This document shows positions 56,185 to 64,000 of a stretch of DNA of 64,000 bases, piece by piece. This DNA is from Trichodesmium sp050015995 (GTDB lineage: Bacteria > Cyanobacteriota > Cyanobacteriia > Cyanobacteriales > Microcoleaceae): contig NZ_JBNHEP010000050.1 in NCBI RefSeq assembly GCF_050015995.1, positions 1 through 64,000 on the forward strand, read 5' to 3'. Position 1 is the first letter of the stretch, and the number at the start of each line of letters is the position of its first letter. The notes beneath the pieces are model-generated. The model saw only the letters and a program-made list of their open reading frames with translations, was not told where the DNA came from and did not search any database. Both the position numbers and the translations under genes were made by a program.

Positions 56185-56229
56185 GAACATTTCCCTGTCT
56201 AGCCCTGTGCTAAACCGAACAGTTTGGCG
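56185..56229. repeat. 45-nt 3' motif after orphan gene B
   Basis: gaacatttccctgtctagcc to aaccgaacagtttggcg. It matches the motif after gene A (54063) with four differences. Confidence 0.88.
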
Positions 56230-56326
56230 ATCGCATTGCAGATAAGCTCTAGAAGTCTTCTCTGTCTGCGGGCAGTAAAAGTTCTCGATATAATGCTAAG
56301 TATACATTTCTCCCTCATCCCAGTTT

Positions 56327-56558
56327 ATGAAGTACCGAGACATCATTACAATTGAGCCTGAAAAACGTGGTGGTAAGCCTTGTGTCCGTGGCTTGCGTAT
56401 TACAGTCTATCAAGTCCTTGAGTACCTAGCTTCCGAGATGACTGAAGCAGAAATTCAAGGACGATTTTCCCGATCTGACGCGAGAAGATTTAAAAGCCTG
56501 CATTGCTTATGCTGCCGATCGTGGGCGTCGGTTTATGAGTGCCCCATTATCCCCATGA
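56327..56558 (+). pseudogene. DUF433 antitoxin with a frameshift
   Basis: Starts MKYRDIITIEPEKRGGKPCV and RGLRITVYQVLEYLASEMTEAEI, the DUF433 pattern. Near 56455 the frame shifts; the following bases in another frame continue DDFPDLTREDLKACIAYAAD and RGRRFMSAPLSP to the normal stop at 56558. A one- or two-base change broke the gene. The old stop overlaps the next start (ATGA). Confidence 0.88.
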
Positions 56559-56614
56559 AATTACTTTTTGATGAAAATCTATTGCCTAAATTACCAATTC
56601 GTACCCGCCACTGA
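56555..56614 (+). pseudogene. Truncated DUF5615 PIN-like toxin
   Basis: Only 19 codons (MKLLFDENLLPKLPIRTRH) remain of the DUF5615 toxin N-terminus. The FDENL segment is typical. Sequence after the stop does not resume the family. Confidence 0.85.
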
Positions 56615-56723
56615 CCTTGATTTGTATATTTATGTAACGATTGTGGATTGGGTGAGGTGCGATCTATTATAATTATTATCAAATTATTAGATAATACACT
56701 ATTTTTATTGCAGGAGTATAGTT

Positions 56724-56960
56724 ATGGAGCGAACGATAGCCCTACAACAAGCCAAAGCATTGAGTATTGATGATCGCATCTGGTTAGTTCAAGCCCTATG
56801 GGATACCATCAGTGCTGAATCAGAACATCAAAAGCTCACAGAGGCACAGCAACAAGAACTATCCCGTCGTCTCACGGATCGTAAAATTAATCCTCAATCA
56901 GTGGTCTCTTGGGAGGACATTAAAGCTCAAGCACTTTCTAGAGCAGGAATACAGCAATGA
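56724..56960 (+). CDS. Addiction-module antitoxin (putative, RelB-like)
   Basis: The 78-residue protein has the pattern of the small putative addiction module family: QQAKALSIDDRIWLVQALWD at the start, a Glu/Gln-rich helix, and ending WEDIKAQAL. It has an aggag site upstream. It overlaps a truncated toxin start by four bases (ATGA), so it is now an orphan antitoxin. Confidence 0.85.
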   Translation: MERTIALQQAKALSIDDRIWLVQALWDTISAESEHQKLTEAQQQELSRRLTDRKINPQSVVSWEDIKAQALSRAGIQQ

Positions 56961-57028
56961 GTTTGTCAATTGTATTTCGGGTTGAGGCACAGGCTGAAGC
57001 GCGATCGAGTGAAGATATATTAAAATAA
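56957..57028 (+). pseudogene. Truncated RelE/ParE-type toxin
   Basis: The 23-codon frame MSLSIVFRVEAQAEARSSED ends ILK and stop. The first 14 residues match RelE/ParE toxins of this module type (usually followed by a helix with DWYE), then the similarity ends. Confidence 0.75.
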
Positions 57029-57133
57029 TTATCATTACTTAACTCTTATTAAATCGAGATTTTTTACTTTTAAACTTTGTATAACTTCTCTTCCATCAAC
57101 TAAAATAAAAACATATTTTTTGGGTAATATGCC

Positions 57134-57730
57134 ATGAAGCAAGATACTGCCAGAGTTGTCCCCCGCTTAACACCACAGGAATATTTGGAATGGGAAATCC
57201 AACAACCACTACGCTACGAATATTTTAATGGGGAAGTGTTTGCAATGGCAGGGGGAACGTTGCCCCATGCAGATATTGCCCTAAATTTGGCAAGCCTGTT
57301 ACGGGAACCGTTACGGGGGCGCTGCAAGGTGCGTAACTCTGATGCCAAGGTGGGCATTACTGACGAGGGACCGTTTACCTATCCAGACCTTAGTATTAGC
57401 TGCGATGAGCGCGATCGTACCGCCCGACAATTCATCCGCTATCCCTGCGTCATTATTGAGGTGCTTTCTCCGAGTACGGAGGCTTACGACCGCGGTGGTA
57501 AGTTCGCCCTGTACCGTCGTCTCTCAACACTACAAGAATATGTTTTAGTGAGTTCTGAAACCAAAACGGTTGAGATTTTTCGGCGGGATGCTGTTGGAGA
57601 GTGGCGATTCATTCCTTACAGTGAAGGTGATACGATTGAGTTAATGAGTTTGGGAATCACGTTATCGCTAAATGCTATTTATGAAGATGTTGTTTTAGAG
57701 TTGGAAGATGAAGGAGATGAAAAAAGGTAG
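57134..57730 (+). CDS. Uma2 family endonuclease-like protein
   Basis: The 198-residue protein has LTPQEYLEWEIQQPLRYEYF, TYPDLSISC (Asp), VIIEVLSPSTEAYDRGGKF (Glu, Lys region) and LQEYVLVS. Catalytic-type residues look intact. It lies just downstream of the dead toxin genes and just upstream of a CAGCG MITE. Confidence 0.92.
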   Translation: MKQDTARVVPRLTPQEYLEWEIQQPLRYEYFNGEVFAMAGGTLPHADIALNLASLLREPLRGRCKVRNSDAKVGITDEGPFTYPDLSISCDERDRTARQFIRYPCVIIEVLSPSTEAYDRGGKFALYRRLSTLQEYVLVSSETKTVEIFRRDAVGEWRFIPYSEGDTIELMSLGITLSLNAIYEDVVLELEDEGDEKR

Positions 57731-57758
57731 CAATGCTTATCAGAATAGCACATTGCTA

Positions 57759-57891
57759 TACAGCCCTTTTCAAATGGATAAACTACATCGCCATGACCAA
57801 AATATTGTAGGGACGTTTCGCTATGCGACATGAAACGCATTTTTGTTATGCAACGTCCCTACTGTGGTTCACTAAAATGAAAACCGCTGTA
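57759..57891. mobile_element. TA-flanked MITE, CAGCG family, copy 4
   Basis: TA-CAGCCCTTTTCAAATGG to GAAAACCGCTG-TA, with the interior palindrome gtagggacgttt/gcaacgtccctac. Same family as 5024, 36609 and 44728. Confidence 0.9.
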
Positions 57892-57959
57892 AAATAAAAT
57901 AGGAGTTATTCATCCCCTGTTCAAATCTTTGATTGAAGAGGAAAATTCTCACTATATTG

Positions 57960-59177
57960 TTAAATTTGAGTAAAATTAGCTGGATCTTGATCGCGTCGGT
58001 CGCGCACCGGAATGGGTATTCCTTGGCGATCGCCAGATATAGCTGCCGTAGTTTCTAATGCTTCTCTCAGTCGTTTGGCGGCATAGATGGACATATCTCT
58101 GGGTACACTAATACGATCGCGCAGGTAGCGCAGGGCTGGATCGGAAGCAGATGGTGGCGGACAGAGTTCTCCTGTGATCATGTAAGTCAGAGCGCAACGC
58201 AAGGCTTCATCAAAAAGGCGATCGTCGGCTGGATTAACGCGAATGATATTATGACGATGTTTTATAACCCTGTGCAGAGCTTCCGTTCGAGACGTTTCGG
58301 GTTCTGGATACATCACATCTGGTAATCCAAACCAAGGACCGCAATCGACTCGTTTTTGATTAACCTCAGTTTGAGATTCTTGGTTAGGATAACATCCGCC
58401 CATTTGCGGTGGTAAATCGTGGGCATGGGTATGAAAATCGCTTTGTGTTCCTCGATAGGTAGATCGGGTTTCCATCGCATCAAACCAATCAGAGAACCTG
58501 GGATTTTCTTCCCGCAATGAATAGCCCTTGTAATAGTAAAGGCTGGCATTCATCCGCTCCACATAGGGAGTAAAAACCACATCAACTATACCAAATTCTT
58601 CCAGAAAATAAGGTCCTGGAGTACTGGCTAAAGCCGCTTCAACTTGAGGCACGATGGTGGTAAATTGATCTCGACTGCGTTGTTCGTCCCTTTGCGATCG
58701 CGTGGGGTAGCACAACCAAGTACACCAGCCACGAAATAGTAGGCGTTCTAGCTGGCGCAGAGGCAGCGCTCGGCGATCGCCCATTCCTACCTGATTTAAT
58801 GGGCCAAATGCGTTTTCTAATGCTAATAAGATATCATCACTTTCTGTAATTAACTGACCGTCAAGTTCTAGGGCAGGAAGCATTCCCGATCGCACCTTTT
58901 GCTTATACCACTTTTCTTTCGTTCCATAACAGAACATAGTAACTTTCTCGATACGGTACGGAATCTGCTTTTCCTCTAACCACAGCCACACTTTTTGGCA
59001 ATAAGGACACCAAGCATGATGATCGCGATAAAGAGTAACTCGCACATCTGATTCGGCTTGTCCAAACAGGCGCAATCTGGCTTGGGAATTGGTTGGTCCG
59101 TTCACCGTATCTCGCTCAAATGTGGCGAGTTGTTCTAGTTCTTCCCAACTCAAAGGCAAAGATTTGGTTGATTTCAT
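57960..59177 (-). CDS. Glutathione S-transferase family protein
   Basis: The 405-residue protein has a thioredoxin-like GST N-terminal domain at about 45-130 (VTLYRDHHAWCPYCQKVWLW; redox-type WCPYC; GMLPALELDGQLITESDDIL) and a helical C-terminal domain (about 135-250). A further 150 residues are unusual for GSTs but seen in plant and cyanobacterial relatives. The Cys-x2-Cys suggests an omega- or glutaredoxin-like thiol activity. HIP1 sites are frequent, which fits a resident gene. It stands alone on the minus strand. Confidence 0.88.
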   Translation of the reverse strand: MKSTKSLPLSWEELEQLATFERDTVNGPTNSQARLRLFGQAESDVRVTLYRDHHAWCPYCQKVWLWLEEKQIPYRIEKVTMFCYGTKEKWYKQKVRSGMLPALELDGQLITESDDILLALENAFGPLNQVGMGDRRALPLRQLERLLFRGWCTWLCYPTRSQRDEQRSRDQFTTIVPQVEAALASTPGPYFLEEFGIVDVVFTPYVERMNASLYYYKGYSLREENPRFSDWFDAMETRSTYRGTQSDFHTHAHDLPPQMGGCYPNQESQTEVNQKRVDCGPWFGLPDVMYPEPETSRTEALHRVIKHRHNIIRVNPADDRLFDEALRCALTYMITGELCPPPSASDPALRYLRDRISVPRDMSIYAAKRLREALETTAAISGDRQGIPIPVRDRRDQDPANFTQI

Positions 59178-59251
59178 AAGTTACTCCAGAAAATAATGTT
59201 CAATTTTATCACAACTTCATTTATCCGACTCGGAGTCTGACGGTTAGCAGC

Positions 59252-59485
59252 TTGAGGACTATAGGAAACCATGGGATTGTTCATACTTTCGCCCAAAAAT
59301 TAAATAAAGTCGAGGAACTTCCTGTGTATGGGATAGTAACGGATGCAGAATTATGGCAATTTGGAAAATTAGTATCCGATGAATTCACAAAAAGCAAGTT
59401 GAGAATTATTATTACCGATTTAGATAAAATTTTCGGAACGATAAGTTTTTTATTGTCAAGCAAAAGGGAAGCAGATTTGAATTAA
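59252..59485 (+). pseudogene. C-terminal fragment of an unknown cyanobacterial gene
   Basis: The frame (IVTDAELWQFGKL, then FTKSKLRII and DLDKIFGTISFLL) looks like the end of a conserved cyanobacterial protein of unknown function. No sound start codon is present; the leading residues come from unrelated DNA. I regard it as a 3' remnant. Confidence 0.5.
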
Positions 59486-59827
59486 ATTCGGTTTTTTCTA
59501 GTCTGGTTTGCCACCTTAATATAGAATCCGGTTATATAGTATATGTTTATAACTCTATAATTACTTCAATCTCCCCACCCTCCGCATACTTCCCACACTC
59601 CCCACCCCTAACTATATAATAAGTATTCAACCGGATTTGATACAACAGGGCTGGCCTAACGCAGCCGACGAATTGACTGCTGCTCTCACGATACGAGACC
59701 CCGATATGGTGGAGAAATCTCCGAAGTGCTATAATTCAGTTGTTCTGGACATATAATTATGTCGCGATCGCTTGCTATACTTCCATCAAATACAGTCCAT
59801 ACCGATGATACAAACACCGGGCAAGTT

Positions 59828-59980
59828 ATATCAAATCCGGTAGCATCGGTGTAATTAGATGGTGAGTAGGGGTAGGGACGTTGCATGCAACGTCCGTACG
59901 GGAGATGGGGAGATTGAGAAATATTTGGTAATGGTTGAAGATGGAACATTTTTTTATACCGAATTAAACGGATTTGATAT
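59828..59980. mobile_element. TIR element (ATATCAAATCCGG type)
   Basis: atatcaaatccggtagcatc at the left and ataccgaattaaacggattt/gatat at the right form imperfect inverted ends. Related half sites are at 61331 and near 59620. Interior carries the palindrome gggacgttgcatgcaacgtc. The interval 59486-60134 has no clear gene; the open frame at 59859 runs through this element. Confidence 0.7.
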
Positions 59981-60134
59981 TAAAAGCTGCCCGAGTAAAG
60001 CAATGGTGAAACCTTCAATTATTGGCCCTGCTGCAAGTTACAGCTTTAGTCAGTATGGCATCCTACCCATAAAGTCGTTGCGTAAGCCTTAATATTGTAA
60101 AATATAAATCTTAACCAAATCAGAGGCGCTATAT

Positions 60135-61322
60135 ATGACTAAATCTAGTCAAGTTTTAATTAATGCTTTTCTCACTGAGCGTAATACACCAAATCCTCTC
60201 GGTCACCGCAGTCCTTCCTGGGGTCGTCATGTGGACGATCTTTCTATGGTCGATCCTGGAGAAATTGCAGAGAGTGTTGTTGTTATTGAACCCTGGGAGC
60301 ATGTTGGCGAACGACCCAGCGATAAGGTTGGGGTCATTGCATCAGAGAACGTGGCCTATATTGTCGATCAGATCCTGGGTTTACCTACCCTTATTGTACC
60401 CGCTTGGAAGCAGGGTATTTCTGACCTAAAGCACTTTGCTGCCCTGACAAGTCTAGCCAAACTTATAGTATTGGAAGGCGGCGAACCGGATGTTCATGTA
60501 AAAGAGACTTTTTCACAAGCCTTTCCTCGTTCAGATGCTACACAACTGATTGTTGAGTTCCTCCTAAAACAGGTGCCTTTCATTGGCATTTGTCTCTCTC
60601 ATCAGCTTACGGCCCAAGCCCATGTAGAATTAATCCGTGAATCTGTGCGTCGTCTAGAAAAATCCCAACAACCAGCGTTTGTTGCTGTCAGTTATCGTAT
60701 TGCCGAGATTGCAAATCGCCTAAAGGTGGAAAAGAGTTACGGTACTGTTGCCCAATCTTGGAACGATGAATCGTTTGCCGTTGCTAAGAATGAAGAAATT
60801 AGCCATTCTAATACACGGTTATACCCCTACCGGGATATCGAGATTCCTCATGTTCCGACTGAAATCACGGAGACATATCGTGTAGTAGCAAAACGTTTTG
60901 ATGCCATCATTGATGTAGCACTCCAGTACGAGAACGATCTGCACATTCAGGCATTTCATGGCAACGAAGTATCAGAAGAATCAATACGCTTCGTATGTTG
61001 GGCTTATCAGCAAATTAACCATGCGATAACTGCTTATAGCCTTGAAGCCGCCTCGGTACCAGACCTACAAAGCCTAATGACTGCACCCATTGGTGTCGAA
61101 ATTTTAGCTTCAACACATACTCAAAGTGGCGATCCGCTATGTGAGGTTGCAGCAACCGGTATTTATTGGGATAACGGCCGGAAAGCATTAACTACCCAGT
61201 TTCACCCAGAACTTGATGAATCCTTAATAACCGCATCTGAAGGGTGGGCACCTTCCTGGGAAGATATGAAAAATTCTGATGGAATTCGTTTGTTAGCACG
61301 TATGCTTCAGTCAGTTCTCTAA
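60135..61322 (+). CDS. Class-I glutamine amidotransferase-like protein, unusual family
   Basis: The 395-residue protein has a nucleophile elbow VPFIGICLSHQLTAQ with Cys153, and a distal His-x-Glu pair in TTQFHPELDE (His357, Glu359), the catalytic set of GATase1. Between them lies an insertion of about 140 residues, mostly helical, not seen in common GATases such as PurQ or GuaA. The N-terminal 60 residues are also distinctive. No synthetase partner is adjacent. It may be a glutamine hydrolase for an unknown amidation, or a gamma-glutamyl hydrolase-like enzyme. It is bordered by repeats on both sides, so recent acquisition is possible. Confidence 0.75.
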   Translation: MTKSSQVLINAFLTERNTPNPLGHRSPSWGRHVDDLSMVDPGEIAESVVVIEPWEHVGERPSDKVGVIASENVAYIVDQILGLPTLIVPAWKQGISDLKHFAALTSLAKLIVLEGGEPDVHVKETFSQAFPRSDATQLIVEFLLKQVPFIGICLSHQLTAQAHVELIRESVRRLEKSQQPAFVAVSYRIAEIANRLKVEKSYGTVAQSWNDESFAVAKNEEISHSNTRLYPYRDIEIPHVPTEITETYRVVAKRFDAIIDVALQYENDLHIQAFHGNEVSEESIRFVCWAYQQINHAITAYSLEAASVPDLQSLMTAPIGVEILASTHTQSGDPLCEVAATGIYWDNGRKALTTQFHPELDESLITASEGWAPSWEDMKNSDGIRLLARMLQSVL

Positions 61323-61366
61323 AAATGAGTAATATCAAATCGGGTAGTATCGGTATAAAAAAGCGT

Positions 61367-61470
61367 AGAAACCGGGTTTGTTTTAAATCCTCCGCTGTAT
61401 AACTGAACTTCTCACAAACCCGGTTTCTTATAACACACGGTTCCCGAAAAATCAGATTTTTCGGGAACCG
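61367..61470. repeat. Two consecutive inverted repeats after the amidotransferase gene
   Basis: agaaaccgggtttg pairs with caaacccggtttct (61367-61428). Next, ggttcccgaaaaatc pairs with gatttttcgggaacc (61439-61469), a 15-bp perfect stem with one loop base. The second could terminate transcription in either direction. Confidence 0.85.
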
Positions 61471-61620
61471 TAGCTAAAGGAATGGAGAACTACCACCAGA
61501 CTATAGTTTCGAGATATTGTCAGACACATTGGTAGATTTATCTAGAATTTTTCGCGGCAAATTTATATTTCAGAATATTAGACCTCTCCGGAAAAGAGGT
61601 CGGAGGGAGTAATACGGACG

Positions 61621-61929
61621 TTGGAATATATTGCTACTAATGACTTGAACCAATCCTCTACAGATGATGTAGAGTTTGAGTCACAAACTAGATGGAAAAT
61701 AGAAGAATTCCACAGAGAAATCAAACAACTAACAGGGCTGGAATTTTGCCAATGTCGTCAGGCAAAAATTCAAAAAAATCACATTGCTTGTGCTATGTTG
61801 GTGTGGAATCATTTGAAAAAAATGGCAAATCTTCTAGGAAAAACTATTTATCAGCTAAAACATGAATTATTATCTAAATATCTAGTATCTGAACTCAAAT
61901 ATCCTGCAATTAAAATGACGGTTGTTTAA
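61621..61929 (+). pseudogene. C-terminal fragment of a DDE transposase
   Basis: About 100 residues (WKIEEFHREIKQLTGLEFCQ, CRQAKIQKNHIACAMLVW, YQLKHELLSKYL) match the C-terminal part of IS4/IS701-like DDE transposases, including the YxxE-like Glu (WKIEEFHREIKQ). The N-terminal two thirds are missing and the start is a TTG inside unrelated DNA. Confidence 0.8.
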
Positions 61930-62064
61930 GTTTTTATAGATAGATATAAAATCAGAGGTACTGAGCGATCGCTCTCTAAAAATTACAGCGTTGGCGGAGC
62001 CTAGCGGCAGCTATATCGCTCTATTTGCCATACACTATATATAGTGTCTTTGCGTAAGTCCTGA

Positions 62065-62149
62065 ACAAGCTACCGAGGCCAAAAAACAAAACGATCCCTT
62101 GGTAGCGAAACTACGAGAGTTAGGTATCATTCCTGACGAGTTCAGTTAA
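62065..62149 (+). pseudogene. Relic of the 3' end of a Uma2 gene
   Basis: Reads QATEAKKQ, then LVAKLRELGIIPDEFS and stop, matching the last 28 codons of the gene at 46679 and the bases after its stop (atagtcaggactta). The interval 61930-62542 has no other gene. Confidence 0.85.
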
Positions 62150-62542
62150 ATAGTCAGGACTTACGCAGAAACCGGGTTGATCGACGAAATCTTGTGGTTT
62201 TAACAAATAATCAGGGAAATAAACCCAGTTTCTTAGTTGGTTTGGGTAATATCATGTCTCTTTGAATACCCACAATAAAAAATTGAAGGAACAGGGAACA
62301 CTTAACAGGGAACACTTAACTGGGAGAAATTTATCAGAGAAAAGATTTTTATTATAGCTAATTAATGAGACTTGATATAAGTCCTGATTGTATTACGCTG
62401 ACTAATTGTTCGGATTTAATAAAAGTTTTCCTACTTATTTAACCAAATTAATAATCGTTGCATAGTAAAGCTCTCGAATAATAAAAAGTTAAATCAATTA
62501 TCCCACATAAATCATCAATTATTTCCCACTACTCCCTGCTCC

Positions 62543-63358
62543 CTATTCCCTCTTTTCGAGTGTAATAAAACCATATTTTTCAAATACAGCTTTTGCCTCT
62601 GGAGTAAACATAAATTCTTCTAGTTTTTGAGCCGCTTCAATATTTTTACTATCTTTAATTATTGCAATGGGATAAACTACTGGTGTATGAGAATCATCAG
62701 GTGCATTAGCAACAATTTTTACTGCCTCTGAAGCATTAGTATCTGTCCGATAAACAATGCCAGCATCAACATTTCCTGTTGCTACATAATTTACTATTTG
62801 ACGCACATTTTTAGCAAAAACTATTTTTGGTTCTACTGCTTCATAAATACCGAGAGAACTTAAAACTTCTTTGCCATATTTTCCCGCAGGAACACTTTGT
62901 GGTTCGCCAATAGATATTTTACTAATAGTATCTTTTGTTAAATCTTGAAAAGTATTAACTGAAGCAGTATTTTCTTGGGGAACTATTAACACCATTTGAT
63001 TTTTCAGGAAGTTACGACGACTTTCATCTATGATGAGACTTTTTTCTTGCAACATATTAATATGATCAGGAGATGCAGAGATAAATAAATCTACTGGCGC
63101 ACCTTGTTCAATTTGTTGTCGTAGAGAACCGGAAGAAGCTAAGTTTAATGTTAAAGAAATATTAGTTTTTTGTTGTTCATAAATAGGTTTGATTTCTGTC
63201 ATTACATCTCTGAGGCTAGCTGCTGCTGAAACTGTTAAATTTATTCTGGAAGTGGTAGACTGAGAAGATGAATTATTGGTATTTGGGCTGCAACTAATTA
63301 TTAATAAACAAGCAAGTATGGCTATAAATTTTAAAGTTGCGATCGCCATTTTTTTCAT
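62543..63358 (-). CDS. modA: Molybdate ABC transporter substrate-binding protein ModA
   Basis: The 271-residue lipoprotein has a lipobox (LLIISC, Cys near residue 23). The ModA motifs are LTVSAAASLRDVMTEIKP, LNLASSGSLRQQIEQGAPVD (ligand Ser residues) and DLFISASPDHI, with the late VDAGIVYRTD (Asp/Tyr). It binds molybdate or tungstate outside the membrane and hands it to ModBC. modBC lies 22 kb away, so the transporter is encoded at two loci. The neighbour upstream on the same strand is fdxH. Confidence 0.95.
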   Translation of the reverse strand: MKKMAIATLKFIAILACLLIISCSPNTNNSSSQSTTSRINLTVSAAASLRDVMTEIKPIYEQQKTNISLTLNLASSGSLRQQIEQGAPVDLFISASPDHINMLQEKSLIIDESRRNFLKNQMVLIVPQENTASVNTFQDLTKDTISKISIGEPQSVPAGKYGKEVLSSLGIYEAVEPKIVFAKNVRQIVNYVATGNVDAGIVYRTDTNASEAVKIVANAPDDSHTPVVYPIAIIKDSKNIEAAQKLEEFMFTPEAKAVFEKYGFITLEKRE

Positions 63359-63481
63359 ATCTATTGCTCCAATGTTTAATTTTTCTTAAAGTTATTAATA
63401 TTGTAGAGTTTTTTTTGTTAAAATTCCACGAGTGAAGAATTTCAGTGGGACTCATTGGCTTAAAAACTAGCTGAAGGTAGT

Positions 63482-63656
63482 AGACCGACATATCTAAAAT
63501 GGTGCGTTACGACAGATTATTAAATGCCACCCGCAGTCTAGGTTCTAGTTGTCTAACGCACCCTACTAGACCAACACGCCTAAAATGATGAATTAGATTT
63601 CGTTCGTAGTTGCGCTTTAGCCCCCACCCACTGATGGCGCTAAAACGCAACTACAA
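63482..63656. repeat. Dispersed repeat and stem-loop between modA and fdxH
   Basis: gtgcgttacgacagattatt and ctaacgcaccctactag (63505-63565) form the gtgcgtta repeat seen at 29715 and 55897. A stem-loop at 63610-63656 (gtagttgcgctttagcc paired with gcgctaaaacgcaactac) follows. No gene lies in 63359-63852. Confidence 0.75.
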
Positions 63657-63852
63657 GCCTGACACAGCTAAAATGTTAGAATAGTAGGGGTAGGTTCTAG
63701 CTCAAATTAACGAATTTAACCACCAGATGAGATGAACCCGCCCCAAATATCTAATGGACTCTTGTTGTCAAAAAGATTTTATCAGCCAAAAACTTAATAG
63801 GGACGTTCCATGGAACGTCCCTACGATAATGATTATTTACAAGTGGTACTTA

Positions 63853-64000
63853 TTAGACTAAATAAGCTTCTTGGTGAGTTTTGATAACGCAATCAGACAT
63901 TGGTTTAGCTACACACAAGAGTGCCCACCCTTTTTCTACCTGTTCATCGTCTAAGAAGCTTTGATCTTCTTGGTCGATTTCTCCTTCAACTAATCTACCA
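63853..64000 (-). CDS. fdxH: 2Fe-2S ferredoxin, FdxH-type (3' end only)
   Basis: The last 48 codons read GRLVEGEIDQEDQSFLDDE, QVEKGWALLCVAKPMS and DCVIKTHQEAYLV. The second half of the 2Fe-2S fold, with the late cluster Cys in ALLCVA, is visible. The GRLVEGE start and the THQEAYL end are closer to FdxH, the nitrogenase-donating ferredoxin, than to photosynthetic PetF. The gene continues beyond base 64000. It suggests that a nif cluster lies further right. Confidence 0.8.
   Translation of the reverse strand, partial: GRLVEGEIDQEDQSFLDDEQVEKGWALLCVAKPMSDCVIKTHQEAYLV

Noticed and set aside
59859..60092. 77-residue open frame before the amidotransferase gene
   Set aside because: It runs through a TIR element and its end; the residues come from repeat DNA.

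Overview
This window comes from a filamentous, nitrogen-fixing cyanobacterium, most like the non-heterocystous marine group around Trichodesmium and Okeania. The evidence is frequent HIP1 octamers (gcgatcgc), AT-rich sequence with long gene-poor stretches, heptamer repeats, many IS200/IS605-type tnpB genes, and cyanobacterial marker genes: the ferredoxin-thioredoxin reductase variable chain, a Zur/FurB-type regulator, the nif regulator CnfR/PatB and an FdxH-type ferredoxin. The genus is an inference. A 100-base N gap at 12459-12558 shows this is a scaffold.

Layout. 1-5.5 kb: an alpha/beta hydrolase whose reading frame breaks before an NB-ARC (STAND) ATPase that leaves the window, a DUF559 nuclease-like gene and an HpnJ-like radical SAM enzyme. 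5.5-16 kb: a 15-TPR protein, a Mo-nitrogenase C-terminus family gene, purS/purQ, a tnpB element, the Zur-like regulator, then nfeD with one decayed and one intact SPFH/stomatin gene. 16-22 kb: a PP2C-like phosphatase, ftrV, a YdcF-like membrane protein and small unknowns. 22-26 kb: the nif regulatory patch (cnfR, an IS630-type HTH-only protein, fdxB). 27-36 kb: a PAS histidine kinase and a 1792-residue kinase/ATPase/GAF/adenylate cyclase. 37-45 kb: two tnpB elements, the fused molybdate transporter modBC, and a graveyard holding broken multicopper oxidase, secA and RAYT transposase genes. 45-57.7 kb: an accessory region with intact and broken toxin-antitoxin pairs, three Uma2 nucleases, a MoxR ATPase/VWA cassette, and a 209-bp repeat array enclosing two orphan genes. 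58-64 kb: a glutathione S-transferase-like gene, an unusual class-I glutamine amidotransferase-like gene, modA and the 3' end of fdxH.

Functional themes. Nitrogen fixation and molybdenum supply recur (Mo-nitrogenase family gene, cnfR, fdxB, modBC, modA, fdxH), but these genes are scattered among mobile debris. The other theme is mobile DNA. At least three short terminal-inverted-repeat element families appear to insert at TA dinucleotides, as IS630/mariner MITEs do. In three cases an empty site can be reconstructed in the sequence: in a decayed hydrolase copy, in a RAYT transposase and in the 209-bp repeat.

The best candidate for something undescribed is 53.3-56.2 kb. There, 209-bp repeats, an orphan gene and a 45-nt 3' motif occur twice in the same order, like cassettes. 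One orphan protein has a sequence pattern that resembles an aerolysin-like beta-pore-forming protein.
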